DNA of 64,000 bases from Salinimonas iocasae. Its GTDB lineage: Bacteria; Pseudomonadota; Gammaproteobacteria; Enterobacterales; Alteromonadaceae. Below are positions 49,651-59,100 of the stretch, piece by piece. The DNA is taken from assembly GCF_006228385.1 (NCBI RefSeq), contig NZ_CP039852.1:1380001-1444000 (forward strand), in the 5' to 3' direction. The translations under genes were made by a program, and so were the position numbers. The notes under the pieces are model-generated. The model saw only the letters and a list, made by a program, of their open reading frames with translations. It searched no databases and was not told where the DNA came from. How positions within the stretch are numbered: the first letter of the stretch is position 1; each line of letters starts with the position of its first letter.

Positions 49651-50334
49651 ATGAGAATACTTGCCATTGATACTGCCACTGAGGCGCTGTCTGTTGCGGT
49701 GCAATACAACGATGAGATAATTGACCGGTTTGAGGTGTGTCCGCAGCAACACAGTCAAAAGCTATTGCCTATGGTAGACGAGGTGCTCGGTGAAGCCGGC
49801 TTATCACTAAAACAACTGGACGGGCTGGTATTTGGCCGGGGACCCGGCAGCTTTACCGGGGTAAGAATTGCGACAGGAATGGTCCAAGGTCTCGCGTTTG
49901 GTGCACAATTGCCGGTAGTGGGGGTAAGTACACTAGCAGCAATGGCGCAGCAAGCTATTACCGATGAAAACGCACAGACGGTGGTCAGTGCGATTGATGC
50001 GCGAATGAGCGAAGTTTATTTCGGCCAGTTCTCGGCACAAGATGGCCTGGCTGTGAGTTCAGGCGGCGAACAGGTATGCGCGCCGGATATTGCCGCATCA
50101 ATGCTGCCTGAAACCTCTTTCCACGCAGTTGGCACCGGCTGGCAAGCTTACGAAGCGCTTAATCGTGCTGATGACAATATTGTCAAAACGCAGATCCTTT
50201 ATCCTCATGCGCGTCATATGCTGTCGTTGGCTGCTCCTGAGTTTGCGGCCGGTAATACGCAGGATGCGATGTCGGTGATGCCTATTTATCTTCGCGATAA
50301 AGTGACCTGGAAAAAATTGCCGGGACGTGAGTGA
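49651..50334 (+). CDS. tsaB: tRNA threonylcarbamoyladenosine synthesis protein TsaB
   Basis: TsaB is the partner that activates TsaD in making t6A37 of ANN-decoding tRNAs. The 227-aa product has MRILAIDTATEALSVAV, FGRGPGSFTGVRIATGMVQGLA and the C-terminal MSVMPIYLRDKV. It starts 13 nt after yoaA, the same neighbour pair as in E. coli. Confidence 0.96.
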   Translation: MRILAIDTATEALSVAVQYNDEIIDRFEVCPQQHSQKLLPMVDEVLGEAGLSLKQLDGLVFGRGPGSFTGVRIATGMVQGLAFGAQLPVVGVSTLAAMAQQAITDENAQTVVSAIDARMSEVYFGQFSAQDGLAVSSGGEQVCAPDIAASMLPETSFHAVGTGWQAYEALNRADDNIVKTQILYPHARHMLSLAAPEFAAGNTQDAMSVMPIYLRDKVTWKKLPGRE

Positions 50335-50459
50335 TAAGGCACATTTTTTGCAATTTTTTGATCGTTTGAAATGAATTGTGGCGTTTCGCAAGTGTATCTT
50401 ACGTGAAGGCATGCCACACATATTACAGATAACGGGCTGGCTTATTTAATTTATTTTCT

Positions 50460-50765
50460 ATGGAAATTCATTCTTCGCTTTCTATTGTTCAACCTCAGGA
50501 TCGCTCGCGAACGGTCAGGCCTGAGCCGGTTGAATCTCAGTCAGGAAAAAAGCCCCATACAATTGAGCCGGCTGCCGTGCCTGCGTTTGTGCGCATGGCT
50601 GCTTCAGAAGATACGCTCAATAAGGCACATCGCTTCCACTCTGAAGCAATTTATGATCAGCCTCTGGGCAAAGCGCAGCACGCTGTCACAGAGTACATGA
50701 GCTTCGAGCGGGAACAAAAACGCGAAGCCATTCGCGACATGATGGGCGTGGATCTTTACGCCTGA
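50460..50765 (+). CDS. Small protein of unknown function
   Basis: The 101-aa soluble protein is not recognised. Its N-terminal half is low complexity and Pro/Ser/Arg-rich. The C-terminal half is helical and charged, ending REQKREAIRDMMGVDLYA; such a GVD(L/I)YA ending looks like a conserved tail. No RBS is obvious before the ATG, and there is no signal peptide. It lies between tsaB and slp. The coding status rests on codon use and the coherent C-terminal helix. Confidence 0.55.
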   Translation: MEIHSSLSIVQPQDRSRTVRPEPVESQSGKKPHTIEPAAVPAFVRMAASEDTLNKAHRFHSEAIYDQPLGKAQHAVTEYMSFEREQKREAIRDMMGVDLYA

Positions 50766-50853
50766 AATACCTCTCTTCTTTTTATTCAGCTTTCATTCAT
50801 CCACCAGTAAGATAATATCGTAAGGGATATTATGCTTTTGTTTGGGGGGGTTT

Positions 50854-51597
50854 ATGTTTCTGCGAGCATTCACAGTTCTTTCGCTTATATTTATTTCTGC
50901 GGGTTGCGCCATCGTGCCGGATGACATTGATGTGGCAAATGAAAAGGCGTTAGTCGGCTATAAACAGGCAGCGACCAATAGTGCTGCTTCAGTTGGGCAA
51001 CCAGCACGCTGGGGAGGGGTAATTGTTGAGGTTGAAAACAAACCTCAGCAGACATTTGTAGAAATTGTTCATTTTCCGCTAAACCATTATGGTCGGCCTA
51101 ATACGTCTGATGACACTATCGGGCGTTTTAAAGTACAGATTGATGGTTTCGTCGACCCGATCATGTTTGAAAAAGGGCGGTCTGTAACGTTTGTCGGTGA
51201 GGTGGCTGAACCGGTTGCCGGGATGGTGGGTGAACAGCCTTATACGTATCCGCTAATCAAAGCCAAAAACTACCATTTGTGGCGAGAAGTCACTACCTAC
51301 GATATATCCCCACTTTATTTTCATTACGGTACTGGCTGGTACTCGCCGTTCTATTATCGCTACTCACCGTTTGCGGGTTGGGGATACGGCGCCGGTTGGG
51401 GTTATGGTCCCGGATGGGGGTTACCCAGCTCTCGGGTACGGGTTATCGAGTCACGGGGTTTTAAACCTTCACTTACACAGCCTTCCAGACAGCAGCCACG
51501 GGTAAGCCGAGGCGGTAGTCAGCTTCAGCGTGTAAAAAATGATGCACTACCCACAAGACGCCCCGTCAAAGGCGGTGCGCAACCCGAAAAAAGATAG
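50854..51597 (+). CDS. Slp-family outer-membrane lipoprotein
   Basis: The 247-aa lipoprotein has a signal with lipobox SAGC and the Slp domain: ARWGGVIVEVENKPQQTFVEIVHFPLN, GRFKVQIDGFVDP and GRSVTFVGEVAE. It carries a C-terminal aromatic/glycine-rich repeat (GWGYGAGWGYGPGWG, about 176-190) and a basic Arg/Gln-rich tail. E. coli Slp is a stationary-phase lipoprotein of unclear role. The ATG at 50854 was preferred over a TTG at 50842. Upstream order tsaB-slp is common in relatives. Confidence 0.87.
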   Translation: MFLRAFTVLSLIFISAGCAIVPDDIDVANEKALVGYKQAATNSAASVGQPARWGGVIVEVENKPQQTFVEIVHFPLNHYGRPNTSDDTIGRFKVQIDGFVDPIMFEKGRSVTFVGEVAEPVAGMVGEQPYTYPLIKAKNYHLWREVTTYDISPLYFHYGTGWYSPFYYRYSPFAGWGYGAGWGYGPGWGLPSSRVRVIESRGFKPSLTQPSRQQPRVSRGGSQLQRVKNDALPTRRPVKGGAQPEKR

Positions 51598-51683
51598 GCA
51601 GTATGATGCCGGCAGCTGCGGCTCGCTATTGCCGCCTGCCGGCAAAAAATTGCCTGTAATTATCGATCAAAACAGGACAGGTT

Positions 51684-52523
51684 ATGCTTCAAACCGAGTT
51701 TCAGGCCGGCCCCATTACTATGACAGCGCTGGACAATCAGGGAAGCGGGGAGATCATCATCGGTCTTCACGGGTTTCTTGATAATGCAGCCAGCATGGAA
51801 GGATTGGCACCTTTTCTCCACAATTACCACTACATCGCCCTCGACTTCGCCGGCCATGGCAATTCATCACATCGACCTCACGGCACCCATTATAACCTAC
51901 TGGATTATGTGCAGGATTTGCACGCCATGGTCCAGGAGCAGGGTATAGAAAAGTTCAGTTTGATAGGTCACTCTCTGGGCGGAATTGTCGCGACGATTTA
52001 TGCAGCAGTATTTCCCGAAAAAGTACGGGGTGTTGTAAGTATTGATGCCTGCGGCCCGTTAACAGAGCCAGAAGAAACCACTGCTAAGCAAATAAGAGAC
52101 TCGGTGGAAAGCCGCTGGCGTAAAACGCGCAACAGGTTACGTGTGGTTGAGCTTGAGCAGGCTGTTAAAGCCCGTTGCGAAATCACCGATATCAGTGAAG
52201 AACACGCCCGCACCATTTTATTGCGCAATTTAACGCAGGATGCTGGCGGACATTATTTCTGGGCCAGTGATCCTAAGCTTCGTACACGCTCTTCTATTCG
52301 CCTGACCGACGGCCAGGCTAAAGCTTTGATGGAAAATATTCGTTGCCCGGTGCTTTTTATCGCAGCGTCAGACAGTTTCAAAAAAGTTTCAGATGCGTTC
52401 GAGACCCGTCAGAGCTGGTTCAGTCGTGCTAATTGTGAACAATTTGTAGGCGGTCATCACATTCACATGGAAAAGCCAGAAGAAGTAGGCGCTGCAATCC
52501 GCGACTTTGTTGAACAATTGTAA
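51684..52523 (+). CDS. Alpha/beta hydrolase
   Basis: The 279-aa cytoplasmic protein has an oxyanion region GLHGFLDNAAS, FAGHGNSSHR, the nucleophile elbow GHSLGG (Ser97), an acid in FIAASDSF and a catalytic His in GGHHIHME. The substrate is unknown. It commonly stands between slp and fadD in this group, suggesting an esterase or thioesterase role, but that is only inference. Confidence 0.85.
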   Translation: MLQTEFQAGPITMTALDNQGSGEIIIGLHGFLDNAASMEGLAPFLHNYHYIALDFAGHGNSSHRPHGTHYNLLDYVQDLHAMVQEQGIEKFSLIGHSLGGIVATIYAAVFPEKVRGVVSIDACGPLTEPEETTAKQIRDSVESRWRKTRNRLRVVELEQAVKARCEITDISEEHARTILLRNLTQDAGGHYFWASDPKLRTRSSIRLTDGQAKALMENIRCPVLFIAASDSFKKVSDAFETRQSWFSRANCEQFVGGHHIHMEKPEEVGAAIRDFVEQL

Positions 52524-52645
52524 ACGTGGTCATTTATCTTTACGCTCGGTTCCGATAGTATATGCGCAAGTAATCTGACCAGTTGGGTATATCTTGTACG
52601 ACCCAGTCTGCTTGGAAGGTAAAAGAATAATAAGTAGGAGGTTTT

Positions 52646-54298
52646 GTGGAGAAAACCTGGCTTGAGCATTATGACCCACGGGTCTCTGCAGACATCGATC
52701 CGGACCGCTATTCATCTGTTGTCGACATTTTCGAACAATCTGTAAAGCAATTCGGTGATCAGACGGCCTATATCAATATGGGCCATTCAATGAGTTTTAA
52801 CGAACTCGATGAGCAAACCAAAAATTTTGCTGCCTATTTACAAAATAGTGGCTTAAAGCGTGGTGACGCTGTTGCGATTATGATGCCTAACTTGCTGCAA
52901 TACCCTGTCGCAATGTTTGGTATATTACGCGCCGGCATGGTTGTTGTTAACGTAAACCCACTGTATACCGCCCGCGAACTGAAGCACCAGCTGACTGATT
53001 CCAACGCCAAAGCGATTGTTATTGTTGAGAACTTTGCCTGTACGCTTGAAAATGTCCTTAAAGATACCCCGGTAGAGCAAATCCTGCTGACATCCCTGGG
53101 CGATATGTTACCGGCACCAAAGCGATGGATAGTGAACTTTGCTGTTAAGCACGTTAAAAAGATGGTGCCTTCCTTCAGTTTACCTGAAGCCACATCATTT
53201 AAAGATGCGCTGAAGCGTGGCGAGAAAGAGAGCTTCTCGCGCCCTGACATATCCGGCGAAGACTTAGCCTTTTTACAATATACCGGTGGTACGACTGGCG
53301 TATCCAAAGGCGCAATGCTTACGCATCGAAATATGATTGCTAACCTTGAACAGGTTTCCGGCATATTGGAAACCGTGATCGAGAAAGGTAAAGACCTGGT
53401 AGTTACGGCACTTCCGCTGTATCACATCTTCGCGCTGCTCGCGAACGGCCTGTTGTTCCTTAAATATGGCTGTCCGAATCTTTTGATCACGAACCCAAGA
53501 GATATGAACGGTTTTGTTAAGGAACTGAGCAAATATCCATTTGCTATTTTACCGGGCGTAAATACCTTATTTAACGGGCTTCTGAACACTCCCGGATTTG
53601 ACGAACTGGACTTTTCTAATTTTAAGTTTGGTCTGGGGGGCGGTATGGCCGTGCAGCGTCCTGTTGCTGAAAAATGGCAGAAGGTTACTAACACAGTATT
53701 GTTGGAAGGTTATGGCTTAACCGAGTGCTCACCCGTTGTGGCGGTAACGCCACCTCAAATCAGTGAGTACAAGGGAAGTATCGGTCTGCCCGTGCCATCC
53801 ACTGACATTAAGCTGTTGGACGAAGAGGGCAATGAAGTTAAAGCGGGTGAACCAGGCGAAATGTGGGTGAAAGGCCCTCAGGTTATGCGTGGTTATCTTA
53901 ACCGGCAGGAAGCAACCGACGAAATCCTTAAAGATGGCTGGCTGGCCACCGGTGATATTGCAGAAGTTGATGAAGAAGGTTACTTCTATATTGTTGACCG
54001 TAAAAAAGATATGATTCTGGTATCGGGCTTCAACGTCTTCCCGAATGAAATTGAAGAAGTGGCAGCGATGCATGATAAAATTGTTGAAGCTGCAGCAATT
54101 GGCGAGGACCATGAAGTCAGTGGTGAAGTGGTAAAACTTTTTGTGGTCAGGAACGACGAGTCTCTTACCGAAGAAGAAGTTATCAGCCATTGCCGGGATC
54201 ATCTGACCGGTTATAAGGTGCCAAAGCGTGTAGTCTTTAAAGAGGAATTGCCGAAAACAAACGTCGGTAAAATCCTGCGTCGCGAGTTACGTGATTAA
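52646..54298 (+). CDS. fadD: Long-chain-fatty-acid-CoA ligase FadD
   Basis: FadD activates exogenous fatty acids to acyl-CoA at the inner membrane. The 550-aa product has the AMP-binding P-loop [29 protein letters not shown], and the hinge/C-terminal [22 protein letters not shown] and lysine in [11 protein letters not shown]. The start is GTG at 52646 with a near-perfect AGGAGG just upstream. It is followed by a strong terminator. Confidence 0.95.
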   Translation: MEKTWLEHYDPRVSADIDPDRYSSVVDIFEQSVKQFGDQTAYINMGHSMSFNELDEQTKNFAAYLQNSGLKRGDAVAIMMPNLLQYPVAMFGILRAGMVVVNVNPLYTARELKHQLTDSNAKAIVIVENFACTLENVLKDTPVEQILLTSLGDMLPAPKRWIVNFAVKHVKKMVPSFSLPEATSFKDALKRGEKESFSRPDISGEDLAFLQYTGGTTGVSKGAMLTHRNMIANLEQVSGILETVIEKGKDLVVTALPLYHIFALLANGLLFLKYGCPNLLITNPRDMNGFVKELSKYPFAILPGVNTLFNGLLNTPGFDELDFSNFKFGLGGGMAVQRPVAEKWQKVTNTVLLEGYGLTECSPVVAVTPPQISEYKGSIGLPVPSTDIKLLDEEGNEVKAGEPGEMWVKGPQVMRGYLNRQEATDEILKDGWLATGDIAEVDEEGYFYIVDRKKDMILVSGFNVFPNEIEEVAAMHDKIVEAAAIGEDHEVSGEVVKLFVVRNDESLTEEEVISHCRDHLTGYKVPKRVVFKEELPKTNVGKILRRELRD

Positions 54299-54343
54299 AC
54301 TCAGGCATTACGCCACTACACCTGGCGCGTAAACAATTAAGGG

Positions 54344-54371
54344 ACAGCCGGCATTTGCCGGCTGTTTTTTT
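54344..54371 (+). terminator. Terminator after fadD
   Basis: The hairpin CAGCCGGC-attt-GCCGGCTG is followed by seven T residues, ending 5 nt before the rnd start. The rnd promoter must therefore overlap or lie within the short fadD-rnd gap, or rnd relies on read-through. Confidence 0.93.
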
Positions 54372-54376
54372 GGATT

Positions 54377-55534
54377 ATGGAATATCAGTTAATTACCACC
54401 AGCGAACAGCTGAAGAATGTTTGTAAAAATGCGCAGTTACATGATGCTGTCGCGCTGGATACCGAGTTTGTCCGAACCCGGACGCTTACTCCACAACTAG
54501 GCTTGTTGCAGCTTTATGATGGCGAGCAATTGGTGCTTATCGATCCGCTTCAAATCAAGAATATGACGCCGTTTGTTGAGCTTATGCTCAATGAAAATGT
54601 GGTAAAGGTATTGCACTCGTGCTCAGAAGATCTTGAGGCATTTCTAACCGCATTTGACTGTGTCCCATCGCCCATTTTCGATACACAGTTTGCCGCTTCG
54701 GTATTGAATATAGGTCCGACACTTGGCTATGCCAGACTGGTGGAAATGCTCAGTAATGTTCAGCTTGATAAGGGCGAGTCCAGAACAGACTGGCTGGCGC
54801 GTCCCTTAAGTGAAAAACAATTACATTATGCGGCCAATGATGTGTTGTATTTGTTGCCAGTATACGAAATGCTCAATAAGCAAATTGTTGAAAAAGGCGT
54901 ACTGAGTTGGGTTTTCGATGAAATGAAAACGCTGGCAGCAAAAAAAGCAGCGAACCTGCCGCCTGAATTTGCCTATTTGCCGGTAAAAAATAACTGGCGA
55001 TTGAGCATTGAGCAGCTGACCGTATTGCAGCAACTTGCAGCCTGGCGTATTGGCATGGCCCGAAAGAAGGATTTGGCGCTTAACTTTGTGCTTAAAGAGT
55101 CGCTGATGTTTGAAATTGCTCATCGTTTACCCGACAACCGGTATGAGCTGACGAATGTATCTGGCATGATCGCACCCACCATGCGTCGATACGGTGATAC
55201 GCTGCTGGAAATCGTGCAGCGGGCCAGGGAGGAATATAATGACCTGCCAGAAGACAAACACCTGCCACGGGCGCAGCGTCTGGTCGACTTTCCTGCTTAC
55301 AAAAAAATTCTGGGACAGCTAAAAAGTGCTGCAGATGAAATCGCAAAGCATCACGAGGTGCCGGTTGAAGTCGTAGCATCTAAAAAACAGCTCAACCAGG
55401 TACTGAAATGGTATTGGTTCGACCTGGATGAGATGCAGGTTCAGGGTTTAATGCCTGATCTGTTGACTGGCTGGCGTGCTCCCTTGTTTAATGCCGCAAT
55501 CGAAAGTGTTATTGGCCCTGACAAAGAGACCTGA
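54377..55534 (+). CDS. rnd: Ribonuclease D
   Basis: This 3'-5' exoribonuclease trims tRNA and other stable RNA 3' ends. It has the DEDD residues in VALDTEFVRT (DxE), LHSCSEDLEAFL (D) and HYAANDVLYLLPVYE (Y..D), plus two HRDC-type helical domains in the C-terminal half. At 385 aa it is slightly longer than E. coli's 375. It heads a tight cluster with ycgL, mltB-like, ycgM and ycgN. Confidence 0.96.
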   Translation: MEYQLITTSEQLKNVCKNAQLHDAVALDTEFVRTRTLTPQLGLLQLYDGEQLVLIDPLQIKNMTPFVELMLNENVVKVLHSCSEDLEAFLTAFDCVPSPIFDTQFAASVLNIGPTLGYARLVEMLSNVQLDKGESRTDWLARPLSEKQLHYAANDVLYLLPVYEMLNKQIVEKGVLSWVFDEMKTLAAKKAANLPPEFAYLPVKNNWRLSIEQLTVLQQLAAWRIGMARKKDLALNFVLKESLMFEIAHRLPDNRYELTNVSGMIAPTMRRYGDTLLEIVQRAREEYNDLPEDKHLPRAQRLVDFPAYKKILGQLKSAADEIAKHHEVPVEVVASKKQLNQVLKWYWFDLDEMQVQGLMPDLLTGWRAPLFNAAIESVIGPDKET

Positions 55535-55537
55535 TGT

Positions 55538-55837
55538 ATGTTGTGTGCTGTTTATAAAACAAAGAAAAAAGAGGGTATGTATCTGTACGTCCAAAACCGC
55601 GATAATTTTGAGGCGGTACCCGATGTATTGATGGCGCAGTTTGGTAAGCCGGAGCTGGCGATGATGCTGGCGTTGGACAAGCATGAGCAAATTGGCACTA
55701 TTTCTAAAGATGCACTGGCAGAAGCGCTTGAAGAAAAGGGCTATTATCTGCAGATGCCGCCGAAACAGGAAGACTGGCTGGCAGAGTTTCGGGTTGCAAA
55801 AGGGCTGTCTCCCCGTGAAGAGGCGAAGAAGTTTTGA
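55538..55837 (+). CDS. ycgL: YcgL-domain protein
   Basis: The 99-aa protein of the YcgL family (function unknown) starts MLCAVYKTKKKEGMYLYV and has GYYLQMPPKQEDWLAEF near the end. It starts 3 nt after rnd and overlaps the next gene by 4 nt; this linkage to rnd is widespread in gammaproteobacteria. Confidence 0.92.
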   Translation: MLCAVYKTKKKEGMYLYVQNRDNFEAVPDVLMAQFGKPELAMMLALDKHEQIGTISKDALAEALEEKGYYLQMPPKQEDWLAEFRVAKGLSPREEAKKF

Positions 55838-56823
55838 TTAAAGCAATCTCCCTGTTCGTTCTTTTTTGTTCATTGCTTACTAGTCTCTCAGCGTACAGCA
55901 ATGACGCAGCCTCTGGTGAAGCGGCCTTTTTAAAGTATGTTGACGGGCTGAAGAAGGAGGCTGAGGCGAAAGGGTTCGAACGCCGTTGGCTTGATGAAAT
56001 GTTTGAAGACATTACGTTTCGTCCCACAGTGGTCAAAGCTGATAAGAATCAGCCCGAGAAAAAAATCACGCTGGATACTTATCTGGCCACCCGTGTACCT
56101 GATTGGAAAGTGGCCCAGGCAGTAACACTTCTTAACGACAATAAAACCCTGCTGGATGAAATTAGCCGGGAATACGGTGTTCAGCCGCGGTTTATTGTTG
56201 CGCTGTGGGGAAATGAGTCTAATTTTGGCAAAATTCAGGGCAATCATGATGTGCTGTCCGCGCTGAGTTCTCTTGCCTTTGAGGGGCGGCGTGAAACGCT
56301 GTTTAAAAAGCAATTTTTTGCCGCACTTAAGATTTTATCTGAAGGTCATATTTCACGCAGCGAATTTGCAGGCTCCTGGGCCGGAGCGATGGGGCAAAGT
56401 CAGTTCATGCCGACATCATTTCTTACCTACGCAGTTGATTACGACAAGGATGGCAGAAAAGATATCTGGCAGTCAAAGGCTGATGTGTTTGCCTCCATTG
56501 CGAATTACCTGAAACAGGAAGGGTGGAACAATAATGTTACGTGGGGCAGACAGGTGACATTACATCAGGGCTACCAGGGGCAGGATGCAGGTCTTGATGT
56601 ATTTCGTGATTTGTCATGGTGGCAGGGCAAGGGCGTGCGTAAGTACGATGGCTCCGCACTGCCGCAGGTCCCGGTCAAGGCTTCGCTTATCAAACCTGAC
56701 GGTCTCGATGGGCGCATTTATCTTGTCTATACTAACTTTCATACACTCATGAAATGGAACCGGTCACAATATTTTGGCGTGTCGGTTGGTTACCTTTCAG
56801 ATCGCATAAAAAAAGGACAGTGA
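55834..56823 (+). CDS. Lytic murein transglycosylase, MltB-like
   Basis: The enzyme cleaves peptidoglycan with formation of anhydromuropeptides. The 329-aa product has a signal peptide (about 1-20, no lipobox), the catalytic glutamate E128 in IVALWGNESNFGK, and GSWAGAMGQSQFMPTSFLTYAVDYDKDG, the MltB/SLT_2 signature with an EF-like loop. The start is TTG at 55834, overlapping the ycgL stop. Confidence 0.92.
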   Translation: MIKAISLFVLFCSLLTSLSAYSNDAASGEAAFLKYVDGLKKEAEAKGFERRWLDEMFEDITFRPTVVKADKNQPEKKITLDTYLATRVPDWKVAQAVTLLNDNKTLLDEISREYGVQPRFIVALWGNESNFGKIQGNHDVLSALSSLAFEGRRETLFKKQFFAALKILSEGHISRSEFAGSWAGAMGQSQFMPTSFLTYAVDYDKDGRKDIWQSKADVFASIANYLKQEGWNNNVTWGRQVTLHQGYQGQDAGLDVFRDLSWWQGKGVRKYDGSALPQVPVKASLIKPDGLDGRIYLVYTNFHTLMKWNRSQYFGVSVGYLSDRIKKGQ

Positions 56824-56824
56824 T

Positions 56825-57490
56825 ATGTATCGCCACCTGGACAATCTCGAATTACCCATAGACCTGCCCGTAGGCAAAGTGGTCTGTGTTGGGCGTAATT
56901 ATCTTGACCATGTTAAAGAAATGAATGCCCAGGTTAGCGAACAGGCAATGTTCTTTATGAAGCCGGTGACCGCTTTAACGCCCATGTATAATCCGGTGAA
57001 AATCCCGGCGGATAAAGGCGAGTGTCATAACGAGATAGAAATTGCCGTACTGATCAAGGATCGTTTGTGTAATGCAGATGAAGACGCTGCCGAGGCGGCC
57101 ATATGGGGTGTTGGACTAGGGCTTGATCTTACGCTTCGCGATGTTCAGGCGAATTTAAAAAAGCAGGGACACCCCTGGGAACGCGCGAAAGCATTTGATG
57201 CAAGCTGCCCGGTTTCAGGTTTTATCCCCGCATCGCAAATACCTGACTTTCAGGATATTCGTTTTTCATTACGTGTAAACGATGAGAATCGACAACTGGG
57301 GCATACTAAGGATATGATGCGCGGGATTTGCTCGCTGGTGGCTGAAATCTCTGAATCCTTTACCCTTGAAAGCGGTGATATTGTTCTTACCGGTACACCT
57401 AGCGGTGTAGCAGCTCTGGCGCATGGCGATAATATTGAGGCTGCACTTGACGGCCATTTTTTAATTCAGACAAATGTTGTAGCAGTATGA
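56825..57490 (+). CDS. ycgM: Fumarylacetoacetate hydrolase-family protein (YcgM-like)
   Basis: The 221-aa FAH-fold enzyme has CVGRNYLDHVKEM, the metal-binding Glu pair in CHNEIEIAVLI, and LDLTLRDVQ. The ending IVLTGTPSGVA is typical. Such short members are acylpyruvase or oxaloacetate tautomerase-like. It starts 1 nt after the transglycosylase stop and overlaps ycgN by 4 nt. Confidence 0.9.
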   Translation: MYRHLDNLELPIDLPVGKVVCVGRNYLDHVKEMNAQVSEQAMFFMKPVTALTPMYNPVKIPADKGECHNEIEIAVLIKDRLCNADEDAAEAAIWGVGLGLDLTLRDVQANLKKQGHPWERAKAFDASCPVSGFIPASQIPDFQDIRFSLRVNDENRQLGHTKDMMRGICSLVAEISESFTLESGDIVLTGTPSGVAALAHGDNIEAALDGHFLIQTNVVAV

Positions 57491-57981
57491 GTGAGAAGTT
57501 CTGGGAAACCAAAACACTGGATGAAATGAGCGATAAGGAATGGGAATCGCTGTGTGATGGTTGTGCAAAGTGTTGCCTGCATAAATTTATCGAAGACGAC
57601 GATGCTGAAGCACAAATAAGTACTGACGAAGCGCACCCGGAAGAAGAAATTCACTATACCAATATCGTCTGCACCTTACTCAATACTAAAACTTGCAGCT
57701 GTAGCCAGTATGAGCGTCGCACAGAGCTTGTGCCTGACTGTGTTAAGCTGACCAAAGAAAATCTGAAAGATATCTTCTTCATGCCGCCGAGTTGCAGCTA
57801 CCGAAGACTTCATGAAGGGCGAGGGCTGCCTTCATGGCACCCTTTGCTAAATAAAGGCAAAAAGTCTGTCATGCATCAAAAAGGCATGTCGGTCAGAGGA
57901 AAGACCGTATTTGAAAATGATGTCGACTTAGAGGCATTTGAAGACTATATCGCCATCTGGCCGGTTGAAGACCTGGATTAA
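57487..57981 (+). CDS. ycgN: YcgN-family cysteine-cluster protein
   Basis: The 164-aa protein of the YkgJ/YcgN-type cysteine-cluster family has CDGCAKCCLHK (about 20-30), a later CTLLNTKTCSCSQYERR, and CVKLT and CSYRRL. The cysteines suggest a zinc or Fe-S site. Function is unknown. It is the last gene of the rnd cluster. Confidence 0.9.
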   Translation: MSEKFWETKTLDEMSDKEWESLCDGCAKCCLHKFIEDDDAEAQISTDEAHPEEEIHYTNIVCTLLNTKTCSCSQYERRTELVPDCVKLTKENLKDIFFMPPSCSYRRLHEGRGLPSWHPLLNKGKKSVMHQKGMSVRGKTVFENDVDLEAFEDYIAIWPVEDLD

Positions 57982-58010
57982 CCCTGGACATTGTTTCAGG
58001 GCTTACGCGC

Positions 58011-58562
58011 TTATTCACTCAGCAGCGCATAGAGATAGGCGTCTCGCCCGAATACCCGCTTTCTGCATAATCCTTCACGCTGTGCGCCAAGTTTATCTGC
58101 CACGCGTATACTGGCTTTGTTGCCAGGCTCAACAAATAACTCAAGTCGCTGCAAATTGATCTGTGAAAACGCCAGCTTGGCTAAACTTTGGCAAAGATTA
58201 ACGGCGAGTCCGTTTCCACAGGCTTCAGGCCTTATCCAGTAACCAAGATTTGCATTGGCATGTAATGGGTGAATGTAATTGATGATGCCCATTCCCAGAC
58301 AGGTCGCGCCACTCATTAACAGGTAAGTGATGCCATAGCCGGAAGTGCGCTTTTTTTCCATTTCTTCAATACATTGCCGGGTGGCCGTCGGCGTAATCGG
58401 GCATAAGGAGTTGCCCAGCCATGGGCGTACATGGCTGGCGGAGGCTCTGCATGCTTCACAGAGGCTATCAAGATGTTTCAGGCCCAGCCGGGAAACGCTT
58501 ATATCACCGTAATCGGAAGGCGCTACCGGCAAACGGGAGGGCAGAGTAATCAGGTCGCTCAA
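58011..58562 (-). CDS. GNAT N-acetyltransferase, RimJ/RimL type
   Basis: The 183-aa protein resembles ribosomal-protein or related N-acetyltransferases. It has LGMGIINYIHPLHANANLGYWIRPEACGNG (acetyl-CoA-binding region) and LELFVEPGNKASIRVADKLGAQREG. The substrate is unknown. It overlaps dsbB by 4 nt. Confidence 0.85.
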   Translation of the reverse strand: MSDLITLPSRLPVAPSDYGDISVSRLGLKHLDSLCEACRASASHVRPWLGNSLCPITPTATRQCIEEMEKKRTSGYGITYLLMSGATCLGMGIINYIHPLHANANLGYWIRPEACGNGLAVNLCQSLAKLAFSQINLQRLELFVEPGNKASIRVADKLGAQREGLCRKRVFGRDAYLYALLSE

Positions 58563-59077
58563 ATGCGTTTTTTATCCACTATCCGACATACAAAGACTAT
58601 AACGAATACGACAAAATAAGCGGCAAAGATTACTGACATCCAATCTGCCATGCCCATTGACATAAATTGCCAGCTATCTTCTGTGCAGCTACCTTTGGCA
58701 GCGAATATAGCCGGAAGCCACTCATGTAAAGGCATAAACGAGGGGAAGTTGGGCACAATCTCACAACTGGCAAAGAACGGGTTCTTGGCGTTCAGTATTT
58801 CTACATGTTCACGCGCAATTATAAAGCCCCAGCCGGCAGAAACAGCCCAGCCTGCAAAACCAATTACACGCGTAAGCACGTTATTTTTGATAAGTACTAT
58901 CAGGCCCGCCAGCAAGATGCCGTACATTGCCGTGCGCTGATAAATGCACATGATGCAAGGCTGAAGGTTCATTCCATACTGAAAGTAAAGCGCCACAACT
59001 TGTAATGCCAGCGCAGAAAAAAACAGGAAAAACCAGGCCGACTTTTTGTCGGCCAGTTGACTGAATAATCGAATCAT
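58559..59077 (-). CDS. dsbB: Disulfide bond formation protein DsbB
   Basis: This inner-membrane quinone reductase reoxidises DsbA. The 172-aa product has four transmembrane helices, the first Cys pair PCIMC (41, 44) and the second Cys105 and Cys131 in the long periplasmic loop. The gene lies 24 nt after nhaB, as in E. coli and Vibrio. Confidence 0.96.
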   Translation of the reverse strand: MIRLFSQLADKKSAWFFLFFSALALQVVALYFQYGMNLQPCIMCIYQRTAMYGILLAGLIVLIKNNVLTRVIGFAGWAVSAGWGFIIAREHVEILNAKNPFFASCEIVPNFPSFMPLHEWLPAIFAAKGSCTEDSWQFMSMGMADWMSVIFAAYFVVFVIVFVCRIVDKKRI

Positions 59078-59100
59078 TAGTATCTACCGTCTATACGCAA

